Program-made: the position numbers and the translations under genes | Source: CALINF01 sp039990395 | Lineage (GTDB): Bacteria > Pseudomonadota > Gammaproteobacteria > Pseudomonadales > Halieaceae | Assembly (NCBI GenBank): GCA_039990395.1 | Contig: JBDXFZ010000146.1 | Location: 62,001-126,000, forward strand | Reading direction: 5' to 3' | DNA length: 64,000 nt | Shown: positions 44,484 through 53,972 of the stretch, piece after piece | Position numbering within the stretch: the stretch's first letter is position 1 | How the letters are laid out: each line of letters starts with the position of its first letter | Notes under the pieces: model-generated | Databases searched by the model: none | Told to the model about the DNA's origin: nothing | What the model saw: only the letters and a program-made list of their open reading frames with translations

Positions 44484-46592
44484 CTAAAAGGAGAAGCGGA
44501 TGCCCGCCTCTACGGACTCCCCGGCCTGCGGAGCATAGTTGCGCAGAAAAGAGGTGCTAAGGCGAATTTCTTCGTCACCGATATTCTTCCACTTTATAAA
44601 GGTAAGTAACTCGGTGTCTCCATAAAGGTTGAAGCTGTAGTCAACGCCAGCGTCCCAGCGCGTGTAGCCGTCAGTATCAGTTTCAAAGTCTCCCGCATCG
44701 TCCTGATCATCAGCATTGATTACGCGTACAAAGGCATTGAATGCATCACCCGACCAGCTCAGCTCGGAGCCAATACGCAGTGGTGGCATACGAGGCACAT
44801 CACCAGCGCTGTCGAACTCCCCGCTTATCATGTCGCCAAACACCCCTAACATAAGAGAGCCGGAGCCTAGTTCTGTCAGATGGAAGCTCGACTCAAACTC
44901 TGCACCGGCAAAATCCGCATCATCTTGTTCATACAAATAGATGGGTGTTTCATCTTCAAATTGGCCGGAGTTGAGCAGGAAGATATAGTCTTGGAAAGTG
45001 TTGTAGAACACTGTGAGCTCTGCCCAGGACTGATCGCCTTGCCAGTTGAGGCTCGCATCAATGTTGATCGATGTTTCCTCATCCAGATCCGCGTCGCCAA
45101 CTTCTATTGCTCCGGTAGCGGCATGGGTTACCAATGACTCGCCACTATTGTCGATGTTGGAGAACAGTTCTTCGGTGGCAGGCGCTCTGGCAGATCTCGA
45201 CAGTGCAACACTGGCCGACCAGGCGTCGGAGAATGCATAGCCGGCAGAGCCCGAAGCACTGAAGGAAGTGAAGTCTTCTTCATCGGCGGTTAGTGCATCG
45301 GGATCGCGCTCCACCCAATCAACTCTAGCGCCAAGTTCGATGTGCCAGTCGCCGTAGTCCAGATCCTCTACCCAGAACAGGCCTACCTCGGAGGAATCTG
45401 TTTTGGGCACGTAAGCTTCTTCCCCCACTGCCTCAAATTCATCCATACGTGTTTGCAATCCAACCACGCCATTGTGTTTACCGGTGTGCACCAGCTCAAT
45501 GCGGGATTCCCAGGTATCACGATTGAAACGGGTGCCAACCTCAGCGCCTTCTAGCTCCACGTGCTCATAGTCGGTGTAGGTGACGTTGACCCGCGCAATA
45601 TCGATCAGTCCGGGCAACAAATCGTGAAGGTGCAAGGCAGCGTCGTAGCGATCCATATCGAGGTCTATGCGGATGGTTTCTTCTTCCTCCTCACCGTGTT
45701 CCTCGTCATGATCTTCGTCGTGGTCGTCATCATGGTCCTCCTCGTGCTCCTCATGGCCGTGCGCACCAGGGGGAATACCGTAGTTGGTCTCATAGGAGCT
45801 TGCTGACAACCCAAAGAAGCCCTTGTCACCCAGGTGGTATGACGCTCCAACAGTCCAGATATCAGCATCACCATCGGTATTGGCGATATAGCCGTTGGTA
45901 TTTTCCAGTTCTTCCTCTTCCCCTTCGTGCTCAATACCCAGTAATTCCTCCTGCTGTTCGAGCGCTTCCTCATCAATGGCTTTGCCGGGAATGTCCAGGT
46001 CGTCGAAGTCGCGAGTGCTGCCGCTAAGATGGAACGCAAAGTTGCCCGTGCCAAAATCAAGCCGGCCTACGCCGCTGTCCATGCTCGAGGCATCGTCGTA
46101 GCGATATTCCGCTGCACCGCTAACACCTTCTATGGGGTTTACTGGTATTCGATTGTCAATAACGTTGACTACGCCTCCAATCGCGCCGCCGCCGTAGAGC
46201 AGGGTAGAGGGCCCGCGCAGAACCTCAATGGAGTCGGCTAGAAGTGGCTCAACTCCCACCGCGTGATCGGGGCTGAGGCTAGATACATCAGCGCTACTAG
46301 TGCTGTTCTGCAAAGTAACGCTTCTAGCACCCTGCTGGCCGCGAATCACCGGCCGACCCACGCCAGGGCCGAACGAAGCGCTGGCAATGCCGGGCTTGTT
46401 GCCCAGGGTTTCGCCGATACTAGTAGTAGCGGCGCGCCGGAGCTCTTCGCCGGTGAGTACGGTCACGGGCAGATTGGTTTCGGCGGTTTTCTTGTGGATG
46501 GGAATGGAAACAATGACATGCTCCATTCTGTTTTCCTGCGCCACAGCGGCGCTACTGGTAGCGACCAGTAATGCAATAAGATTACGTTTCAC
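44484..46592 (-). CDS. TonB-dependent receptor, zinc (ZnuD) type
   Basis: The 702-residue outer-membrane protein has a signal peptide (about 1-18), a plug domain (about 30-150, with LPVTVLTGEELRRA and VEPLLADSIEVLRGPSTLLYGGGAIGGVVNVID) and a beta barrel ending in an aromatic Phe. A loop at about 277-305 has seven His among Asp/Glu, and an acidic segment lies at about 211-230, matching metal-binding extracellular loops of ZnuD-type receptors. It should import zinc with TonB/ExbB/ExbD. A DUF2946-like gene precedes it by 35 bases; zinc-responsive control by Zur is expected but no clear Zur box was seen. Confidence 0.9.
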   Translation of the reverse strand: MKRNLIALLVATSSAAVAQENRMEHVIVSIPIHKKTAETNLPVTVLTGEELRRAATTSIGETLGNKPGIASASFGPGVGRPVIRGQQGARSVTLQNSTSSADVSSLSPDHAVGVEPLLADSIEVLRGPSTLLYGGGAIGGVVNVIDNRIPVNPIEGVSGAAEYRYDDASSMDSGVGRLDFGTGNFAFHLSGSTRDFDDLDIPGKAIDEEALEQQEELLGIEHEGEEEELENTNGYIANTDGDADIWTVGASYHLGDKGFFGLSASSYETNYGIPPGAHGHEEHEEDHDDDHDEDHDEEHGEEEEETIRIDLDMDRYDAALHLHDLLPGLIDIARVNVTYTDYEHVELEGAEVGTRFNRDTWESRIELVHTGKHNGVVGLQTRMDEFEAVGEEAYVPKTDSSEVGLFWVEDLDYGDWHIELGARVDWVERDPDALTADEEDFTSFSASGSAGYAFSDAWSASVALSRSARAPATEELFSNIDNSGESLVTHAATGAIEVGDADLDEETSINIDASLNWQGDQSWAELTVFYNTFQDYIFLLNSGQFEDETPIYLYEQDDADFAGAEFESSFHLTELGSGSLMLGVFGDMISGEFDSAGDVPRMPPLRIGSELSWSGDAFNAFVRVINADDQDDAGDFETDTDGYTRWDAGVDYSFNLYGDTELLTFIKWKNIGDEEIRLSTSFLRNYAPQAGESVEAGIRFSF

Positions 46593-46627
46593 GGTGTATC
46601 TCCAATTCTGAATTAGGGTGTGTAAGT

Positions 46628-46915
46628 TCAGTTGGAGAGTGCGGGAGGACCTCTTGCTGCAAGGCGGTAGAACGTGGCGACAGGTGCCGCTGAAACCTGG
46701 ACATTATTGCTACGGACAGCAGCAATACAGGAGGGCGCGTCGGCTTTGGTGGTAACTGCGGCTTGGCCGCCGTCAGTAGAGCATTGCATACAATCAGGCG
46801 TGATGGAGTGATCGGCGTGCAGGTGCGCAGATTGCGCTACCTGAGCACCAAGCAGCAGCATCACCATAGCTGCGATGAGCCAGTGGGCGCGTGTTTGTGA
46901 GGCAATAGGTTTCAT
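46628..46915 (-). CDS. Small exported His/Cys-bearing protein (DUF2946-like)
   Basis: ATG 46915 (MKPIASQTRAHW) begins a 95-residue protein with one hydrophobic helix or signal (about 10-28) and the motif HLHADHSITPDCMQC, whose two His and Cys pair could bind metal. Similar small proteins precede metal-type TonB receptors. It likely faces the periplasm and helps metal handling; this is inferred from context. An inverted repeat (TACGT and ACGTA, nine bases apart) lies in its upstream region. Confidence 0.65.
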   Translation of the reverse strand: MKPIASQTRAHWLIAAMVMLLLGAQVAQSAHLHADHSITPDCMQCSTDGGQAAVTTKADAPSCIAAVRSNNVQVSAAPVATFYRLAARGPPALSN

Positions 46916-47112
46916 AACGGCGAAAATGTACGTTAATTGCGCACGTATTGCCAGAAGATTTACAGTGATTGGGTCTGCAGAGCCTTCCACCCCATCGGAT
47001 TCTATGCTGCCGGTTCCATCACACGAACACCCTATTTGAGCGGCAGGTTAACACTGCTGATTGTTCAAGCTATCCAAACTGAGTATCAATACGAAGGATT
47101 GATTGGCTTCGC

Positions 47113-47583
47113 TCAGGCTGACTGCCTACTGGCGATAGCTTGCTGTAATTCTTCGGTGTACTCACTCGTGAACCTACCGCGGGTGCTTTCCCACCATGTC
47201 TGGCTATAGACATTCGATAAGACAATTGAAATGCCTTCTCTGATCCCATTCCATGCCTCCATCTGCAATGCGCCTTCGGTTGATTGAAAATAGGCGCTTT
47301 CACCCCGACGCACGAAAGTTGTTAGGAAAAATTCAAACTGAGCAATTTCCTCTTTTGCTAATTCCGGATCGTTTTCCATCGCGCGGGTAACCAAGCGAGT
47401 CAAAGACGGGTCTTGGCACAAGGCCAACGAGACGTCGGCGAAAGAGTCTCTTACCTGGTGAAACGCCGCGGAGCGCAGCGCGCGCGTGTTATTCTTTGTT
47501 TGTATTGCCAGATAGATCAATGAAAGAAAAACGGCTATAGCGCCGAGGGCTTCTGCAGTTGCGCCGATGGCATCCCAGTTCAT
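47113..47583 (-). CDS. Small membrane-anchored hypothetical protein
   Basis: The 156-residue product has one N-terminal helix (ALGAIAVFLSLIYLAIQT, about 12-29) and an amphipathic helical body (FHQVRDSFADVSLALCQD, VRRGESAYFQSTEGAL). Proteins of this type are common in marine gammaproteobacteria with no known function. It stands alone. Confidence 0.65.
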   Translation of the reverse strand: MNWDAIGATAEALGAIAVFLSLIYLAIQTKNNTRALRSAAFHQVRDSFADVSLALCQDPSLTRLVTRAMENDPELAKEEIAQFEFFLTTFVRRGESAYFQSTEGALQMEAWNGIREGISIVLSNVYSQTWWESTRGRFTSEYTEELQQAIASRQSA

Positions 47584-47725
47584 GCTTCTAATTATCCTTT
47601 GTGTTCAGGGCCAACCAGGTTCCTAGTATAGCTTGTACTGTTTGTTAATCAGCACACTGATTCACTAGAGTATGAAGTAGTTGAAACAGCCTCGGTGTGA
47701 CGTTGTAGGACGTTGATCTGCGCTC

Positions 47726-48199
47726 TCAGCGATATTGCGCGGCTGTAATGAATTGCCCGAACGCTTCACACCAGATTATCACCGTATTGTATGAGGAGAT
47801 ATCTACACCAGCGGGAACAGAGACGACAAAATTTTCGAATGTTTTGACCGGACCTACTTGCACCATTGTGGATTTGAGCTTCACAAAGTTTGCTTCGGTT
47901 TCAACGAACTCCGGCGATAAATAGAGACGATAATCTGGCCCCGGAGCAATGCTACCCATCAATGTAATAGAGTCGTTGCCAACGGCTACCTTACCTTCTC
48001 CCCAGTGCAGAAAGTCACTGTCGGCCAGATCGCGACGAAAATCGCCCCGGTAGATAGATTGGCTCTGTAACTCAACAACTTTTTCAGATGACGGCGCTTC
48101 GGGGGCCATAAGGATTGGCAGCGCGTATATGCCTAATGCGAAACCACCCGCTGCAAACAGTAAGTGAGTTATTGTTAAAACTAATTTTTTGGACATCAT
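47726..48199 (-). CDS. DM13-domain exported protein
   Basis: The 157-residue protein has an N-terminal signal or anchor (about 7-29) and a DM13 domain: YRGDFRRDLADSDFLHWGEGKVAV, GPDYRLYLSPEF and the final NTVIIWCEAFGQFITAAQY, with the conserved Cys near the C terminus. DM13 domains are thought to be electron-transfer or haem-linked in some proteins. The role here is unknown; periplasmic. Confidence 0.78.
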   Translation of the reverse strand: MMSKKLVLTITHLLFAAGGFALGIYALPILMAPEAPSSEKVVELQSQSIYRGDFRRDLADSDFLHWGEGKVAVGNDSITLMGSIAPGPDYRLYLSPEFVETEANFVKLKSTMVQVGPVKTFENFVVSVPAGVDISSYNTVIIWCEAFGQFITAAQYR

Positions 48200-48425
48200 G
48201 TTGGCGCTCGATGTTGCAACTAGGAAAGGCTTAATATACGGCAGGAGAACCCCATTACGCCAAAGATTTCCGTCTAGTACCTACTTCGCTTTGAGCTGGC
48301 TATTGGCTAAGGGAATGCAAAACTAACGGTTGCAGCATCAACCCGGTCTTACCTAGTGTCGCGCTATCAATAGCTGGCTCGAGGGTGGGGCATAGATGCA
48401 AGTTACAGCCCCCGCTCAGATAATT

Positions 48426-50315
48426 TCAGCGCATGCTCCGCCATGACCATTCTACTCCGAATGCAATTTTCTCTCCGGCAGTGGAGAGCTCATCGGTTGT
48501 CAGAATGTAGGTTTGGTCCAGCAAGTTTCGGCCCCAGACACTCAGCACCATGCTCTCGCTCAATGGTTTGGTGATGCTGAAGGAGAGTAAATCTGCTGAA
48601 CCGATTGATTGTTCGGTTGCAGCTACGTCATCATGTTCAAACCGATGTTGGTAGTCTAGCGACCACTGCCACGTGGCGCCGCGGTATAGTGCATTAAGAG
48701 ACAGCCGATTTGGTGATATATCCTGTAAGTTGTTCCCTTCTCCATTTTCGCCGCTTTGAATCTGCCCCCCCAAACCTATCTCGAGTTTTTCGTTCAAGCC
48801 TAGCCGAGCGTCGAAGTCCATACCGTTTATGTGCCCACCATCCAGGTTCCTGAAGCTCAGTATCTCTGTGCTGAGAGGTACCCGCTCGATGAAGTCATCT
48901 AGTTCCATGTAAAAGAAATGAGTTTCCACCTGTAGTCTGCCATTGTCGTAGATCACGCCAAGGTCAATGTTATCGGCAATCTCTGGTGAAAGATTCGGGT
49001 TGCCTTGAACGAGGCCCCGACCAGTTGTGCCAGAGAAAAATTTCTCCGACAGGTTGGCGACTCGCACGCCGCGTGATAGTTCGGCATTTGCAGACCAGTC
49101 AGTGGCAAACGACCAGTTGGCGCCTAAATAGGCGCTAACGAGGGACTCATTCTCTTCTGACCACCCCTCGGCATTCTGTTGTTGAGTGCCCAGTCGAGCG
49201 CCAGCCGTTGCGGTGAACTCAGACCAACTCCGCTTGGCTTCAACAAACACTGCGATTTCGTTTTGCTCGGCGCGCAAAGACGCCATTGAAGGCTCGGGTA
49301 ATCCATCGATAGGCTTGCGTTGCTCATCAATGTCCACGTTTCGACGTCCGAGGTAGTCAAGCCCCCAACGCCAGTCCGTACCAGTTTCCCATTCACGAAC
49401 GTAGCGGGCGCCGAAATCGATTGAGCTCGAGTCGACAACGTCCAAGCGCACACCGGGGCGCAGTACTTCTGTGCTCAAATCCTGATAGTGAACAAAAGCA
49501 TGTATCTGATCGCTTTCGGTCAAGCGTGAGATTTGGCTAAGCCAATGCCTCTCATCGGGGTAAGTGGTTACACGATCATCCGGATAGCGCACATTGGATT
49601 TTCCGATATCGTTTGCATCTGTTAACAGCGTAACGGCTCTATAAGTAGCGCTCTCAGTATTATATTCACCGCCAAGAAGGAGGTTCCATTGATCAAATCG
49701 GGTGTGCAAGGGCGTTCCGTCGGGAGTCTCTGCATCATTCGAGCCTCGATGACTAAGAGCAGCATAAAAATTCTGTTCCCCGTAGCGTACCAGTTGATTG
49801 TTCTCCGACCCGCTGCCTCCCCAGCCGAGTCTCGCCTCAAGACCTGTGGTCGTTCCTGGGATAGAACGAATCAGGCCGCCAAGATTCCCTGAACCATAGG
49901 CTGTTGTCGCAGGTCCGCGGACCAATTCCACACCGTCGAGTATCGCCGGGTCGATGAACGATGCCGCTGTGCCAGCTCGTCTTTCGGTGAGTATCGGGAT
50001 ATCCAGAAAGTAACTTCCCACGCGCTGCCTTGAAAGCCCTCTGATTGCTACGGTTTGCAAAAGCCCGCCCTGGCCGGCCAGCGCAACCCCCGGTAGCCGG
50101 CTTACCAAAGAGGAGAGAGTAGGGGGGACATTAGGTAGGTCCTCAACCTGGGTATAACTACTGAAGCCGTGCAGCTGGCTTCCTGTACTGCCAGCTGGCT
50201 TGCGGCCGGTAACGACGATGTTCTCCAATTCCGCCGCCCACGAACCCGGTGAAGCCGTAGCACAGGCCAGCAGGAAGCAGATGATGTAGTGGTGGGTGCC
50301 GATTGAGCAGCGCAT
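48426..50315 (-). CDS. TonB-dependent receptor
   Basis: The start is uncertain; ATG 50315 (MRCSIGTHH) gives a signal peptide ending SWA, whereas the frame opens at 50378. The product has a plug (ENIVVTGRK, LAGQGGLLQTVAIRGLSRQRVG, VELVRGPATTAYGSGNLGG) and a beta barrel to the C terminus. It imports an unknown ligand (siderophore, vitamin B12 or other) with TonB. No transport genes adjoin. I saw no cobalamin riboswitch upstream. Confidence 0.85.
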   Translation of the reverse strand: MRCSIGTHHYIICFLLACATASPGSWAAELENIVVTGRKPAGSTGSQLHGFSSYTQVEDLPNVPPTLSSLVSRLPGVALAGQGGLLQTVAIRGLSRQRVGSYFLDIPILTERRAGTAASFIDPAILDGVELVRGPATTAYGSGNLGGLIRSIPGTTTGLEARLGWGGSGSENNQLVRYGEQNFYAALSHRGSNDAETPDGTPLHTRFDQWNLLLGGEYNTESATYRAVTLLTDANDIGKSNVRYPDDRVTTYPDERHWLSQISRLTESDQIHAFVHYQDLSTEVLRPGVRLDVVDSSSIDFGARYVREWETGTDWRWGLDYLGRRNVDIDEQRKPIDGLPEPSMASLRAEQNEIAVFVEAKRSWSEFTATAGARLGTQQQNAEGWSEENESLVSAYLGANWSFATDWSANAELSRGVRVANLSEKFFSGTTGRGLVQGNPNLSPEIADNIDLGVIYDNGRLQVETHFFYMELDDFIERVPLSTEILSFRNLDGGHINGMDFDARLGLNEKLEIGLGGQIQSGENGEGNNLQDISPNRLSLNALYRGATWQWSLDYQHRFEHDDVAATEQSIGSADLLSFSITKPLSESMVLSVWGRNLLDQTYILTTDELSTAGEKIAFGVEWSWRSMR

Positions 50316-50631
50316 GAAAAGAGAAGTCAGCGGTTGAACTCCTGGGTGACCTTGCCGATGTGGTGTCAAAAACAACATTGGGGCGAACCTAGGGTAGCTT
50401 GCCAGAAAGTAATCGGGGTGTCGTTACTCGTGGGCTGAATAGCACGCCAAAACCTCTGTTTTTGCCACGCCGCCGTCCTGTAATGATTGCGGTTTAGATC
50501 CACCACCGTGAAGCGGTCTACAGCAATCGTAAATACCGGATTCTTTTAGAGATTCCGTGGGTAGGTACTTGAACTGGGCAACTGTGTCGGCGCATGATAT
50601 GGAACGAAGTCGTCAATAGAAGGAGTTTACC

Positions 50632-53600
50632 TTGAATCGGTATTGCTATTTGCTTATCGCAGCAGCTCTAACGTTAACGGCAGTGTCATGTGCCGCAGAA
50701 GAAGAAGAGCAGAAGAGTACTTACGCCGGACTCGAATGGCGAAACATCGGCCCCGCCTTTATGTCGGGTCGCATCGCTGATATCGATTGGGATCCTACCG
50801 ATTCCAGCATCTGGTATGTGGCAGTGGGCTCTGGTGGCGTCTGGAAGACCATTAATGCCGGTGTGACCTGGACCCCTATTTTTGACGACGAATCTGTTTA
50901 CTCAATCGGTAACGTCACAGTAGACCCTGGCAACCCTAATACTGTTTGGGTGGGAACCGGAGAAGATGTCGGTGGCCGCCATGTTGCTTATGGTGATGGT
51001 ATTTACCGTTCAGACGATGGCGGACAGTCCTGGACGAACAAAGGCTTACAGAACTCCGAGCATATTTCTGCAATTCTGGTACACCCCGAAGACTCCAATA
51101 CAGTATGGGTCGCAGCGCAAGGTCCCCTTTGGACAGCGGGAGGTGAACAGGGCTTTTATATGACCACCGATGGTGGCGAGACCTGGGAGAAAACTCTCGG
51201 TGGTGGTGAGTGGACTGGTGTCACCGATATCGTAATGGATCCCCGTGATCCAGATGTGCTGTATGCGGCAACTTGGCAGCGCCATCGTACCGTGGCGGCT
51301 TACATGGGTGGTGGCCCTGAGAGTGGTTTGCATAAATCGACCGATGGAGGTCGCACCTGGGCCAAGCTGACCAACGGCTTGCCAACCGGTAACCTTGGGA
51401 AGATTGGTCTTGCCATCTCGCCCATCGACCCCGACGTAGTCTACGCAGCCATTGAGCTCAATCGACGAGAGGGTGGTGTTTGGCGCTCGCCCGATCGCGG
51501 CGGAAGTTGGGTGAAGGGCGCTGATGCAGTGGGTGGTGGTACTGGCCCTCATTACTACCAGGAGCTGGTAGCTAGCCCCCACAAGTTTGACCGACTTTAC
51601 CTGGTGGGCCCTGTTGTGCAGCAATCGGAAGACGGCGGCAAGACGTTTGAAAATATGCCGCAGCAAGCCAAACACAGCGATACCCATTCAGTGAGGTTTG
51701 ATCCCGCAGACCCGAACTACATCATTATGGGTACCGATGGTGGTATCTACGAGAGCTTTGACCTCGGCGTTACTTGGCGGTTTATCGATAATCTACCGCT
51801 CACCCAGTACTACAAACTGGCCGTTGATGATGCTGAGCCTTTCTACAACATCTACGGCGGTACCCAAGACAACAACACGCAAGGCGGACCCTCGCGGACT
51901 AACAATGTAAACGGAATCCGTAACTCAGACTGGACGGTGGTATTGGGCGGTGATGGACACCAGCCGGCAACAGAGCCGGGCAACCCGGACATACTCTATG
52001 CTCAGTCTCAAAGAGGAAACATCTCTCGAATCGACCTCACCACGGGTGAGTCTATGTATATCCGCCCTCAGCCAGCGCCTGGCGAACCACCCGAGAGGGC
52101 CAATTGGGACTCGCCTATTCTGGTGAGCCCTCATAACCCAACGCGGCTGTATTTCGCTACCCAGCGCGTGTGGCGCTCGGATGATCGAGGCAACGATTGG
52201 CGTCCGGTATCGGGCGATCTCACCCGCGATCAGGAGCGCTTAACACTACCGATTATGGATCAAACCTGGAGCTGGGATGCTCCGTGGGACATGCTGGCTA
52301 TGTCTGAGTACAACACGATCACGTCATTGGCCGAGTCACCCCTTGAAGAGGGTTTGCTTTACGCCGGTACTGACGATGGTCTTATTCAGGTTTCCGAGAA
52401 CGGCGGAGATAGCTGGCAACAAATCGAAGTGGGCTCGCTGCCCGGTGTGCCCGATACGGCCTTTGTGAACGACATTCGCGCGGACCTGCACGACGCCAAT
52501 ACGGTGTACGTCGCACTGGATAACCATAAGTATGGTGACTTTAAGCCCTACCTCTTGGTAAGCCGTAACCGCGGCAAGACTTTTAGTTCCATCACCACAG
52601 GCATACCCGACAAACATTTAGTGTGGCGAGTCGTGCAAGATCACGTGAAGCCGGAGCTTATGTTTGCGGCCACTGAGTTTGGCGTTTTTGTCACGCTTAA
52701 TGCAGGCCAGCAGTGGGCGAAGCTTAACGCTGGAATGCCTACGATTTCCGTGCGAGATATTACAATCCAGCAGCGCGAAGACGATTTAGTGGCTGCAAGT
52801 TTCGGTCGCGGATTTTTTGTGTTGGATGACTACTCCCCGTTGCGTGCAGTATCTGAAGACGCTTTAGCGCAGGAAGCATTGCTGTTTAAACCGCGCGACG
52901 CAGACTGGTTTTTCCCCCGTAAAGTATTGGGCGCCACAATACGGGGCTCCTCGGGTGATCAAACCTATGTGGCAGAAAACCCACCCTTTGGCGCGGTGCT
53001 GACTTATCACTTGGCCGAGGGTTTCCCAACATTGGAGAAAATTCGCCAAGATGCAGAGAAGGAAGCTATCGACTCGGGCCAGGCTGTTCGTTTTCCAGGC
53101 TGGGATGCGGTTGAAGCCGAGCGACGGGAGACACCACCAGCACTCAAGTTGCTGATCCGTGATGCTCAGGGAAATGTGATCCGTCGGGTTGATGCTCCGG
53201 CAGAGAAAGGTTTTCACCGGGTGGCCTGGGATCTACATCACCCCTATTCGGGCTCGGTAGAAACTCCGCCGAATTGGCAGGGCTTGCCCCCGCGTGGCTT
53301 CATGGTTGCGCCGGGTGATTACAGTGCCGAACTCGTGCTGCTAAAAGGTGGCGAGAGCCGAACGCTTTCGGGTCCGGTTGAGTTTGCGGTGCAGCGTATC
53401 TACGACGGCGCCATTGAAGGCCCTAGCCTTGCCGAGCGTGATGCCTTTCTAAAAGATATTTCATCCCTTGCAGGGCAGGTCAGCGCTGCTCGCTACGCGT
53501 TGGAAGATGCGATCGAAGATACCGCCACTATGATGGATATGGCTGATCGAAGCGCGAGTGCGCCGGGAGACGCAGACAAACAGCTTCACGCATTGCACCA

Positions 53601-53910
53601 GGAGTTGCTGGCAATGCAAGATGAGTTTGAAGACTCTGACCGTGAAGGTGTAGGTGCCACACGCGAGAACAACTTTAACAGTTGGCTTAGTCACGCACGT
53701 TGGGGTATGGGCGGAACAAGTTATGGCCCAACGGCGTCACATGTGCGCAGTCTCGAGTACGCCAAGGCAGACTTTGTTGCGCTGCGTGAGCGACTCAATG
53801 TTATTTTGACTGTGGAGATGCCGGCGCTACGCAAGATACTCATAGACTCAGGTGCACCTTGGGGTCGCGGGCAAACGATTCCGCGTGTTGTGTATATTAA
53901 TTCGCCCTGA
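50632..53910 (+). CDS. Large Asp-box (BNR/sortilin-like) exoprotein
   Basis: TTG 50632 follows AAGGAG by six bases. The 1092-residue product has a signal, possibly a lipoprotein (AVSC near residue 20), and many Asp-box repeats of type S-x-D-x-G-x-x-W (SDDGGQSW, TTDGGETW, STDGGRTW, SPDRGGSW) forming one or two beta-propellers (about 30-720). The C-terminal part (about 740-1092) is different, partly helical. It resembles VPS10/sortilin-like and glycosyl-hydrolase-like exoproteins. Substrate unknown; probably at the cell surface or periplasm. Confidence 0.85.
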   Translation: MNRYCYLLIAAALTLTAVSCAAEEEEQKSTYAGLEWRNIGPAFMSGRIADIDWDPTDSSIWYVAVGSGGVWKTINAGVTWTPIFDDESVYSIGNVTVDPGNPNTVWVGTGEDVGGRHVAYGDGIYRSDDGGQSWTNKGLQNSEHISAILVHPEDSNTVWVAAQGPLWTAGGEQGFYMTTDGGETWEKTLGGGEWTGVTDIVMDPRDPDVLYAATWQRHRTVAAYMGGGPESGLHKSTDGGRTWAKLTNGLPTGNLGKIGLAISPIDPDVVYAAIELNRREGGVWRSPDRGGSWVKGADAVGGGTGPHYYQELVASPHKFDRLYLVGPVVQQSEDGGKTFENMPQQAKHSDTHSVRFDPADPNYIIMGTDGGIYESFDLGVTWRFIDNLPLTQYYKLAVDDAEPFYNIYGGTQDNNTQGGPSRTNNVNGIRNSDWTVVLGGDGHQPATEPGNPDILYAQSQRGNISRIDLTTGESMYIRPQPAPGEPPERANWDSPILVSPHNPTRLYFATQRVWRSDDRGNDWRPVSGDLTRDQERLTLPIMDQTWSWDAPWDMLAMSEYNTITSLAESPLEEGLLYAGTDDGLIQVSENGGDSWQQIEVGSLPGVPDTAFVNDIRADLHDANTVYVALDNHKYGDFKPYLLVSRNRGKTFSSITTGIPDKHLVWRVVQDHVKPELMFAATEFGVFVTLNAGQQWAKLNAGMPTISVRDITIQQREDDLVAASFGRGFFVLDDYSPLRAVSEDALAQEALLFKPRDADWFFPRKVLGATIRGSSGDQTYVAENPPFGAVLTYHLAEGFPTLEKIRQDAEKEAIDSGQAVRFPGWDAVEAERRETPPALKLLIRDAQGNVIRRVDAPAEKGFHRVAWDLHHPYSGSVETPPNWQGLPPRGFMVAPGDYSAELVLLKGGESRTLSGPVEFAVQRIYDGAIEGPSLAERDAFLKDISSLAGQVSAARYALEDAIEDTATMMDMADRSASAPGDADKQLHALHQELLAMQDEFEDSDREGVGATRENNFNSWLSHARWGMGGTSYGPTASHVRSLEYAKADFVALRERLNVILTVEMPALRKILIDSGAPWGRGQTIPRVVYINSP

Positions 53911-53972
53911 TCGGAATACACATAGGCTAAGAGCGCTAAGGGAAATAGGGGCTGCCGTGATCGGTCTAACGT

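Noticed and set aside
45665..46060. Antisense frames in the TonB receptor
   Set aside because: The region encodes the receptor's plug and His-rich loop on the minus strand; the extra frames are shadows.
50379..50631. Cobalamin riboswitch before the second TonB receptor
   Set aside because: No B12-box-like conserved segment or expected pairing was seen.
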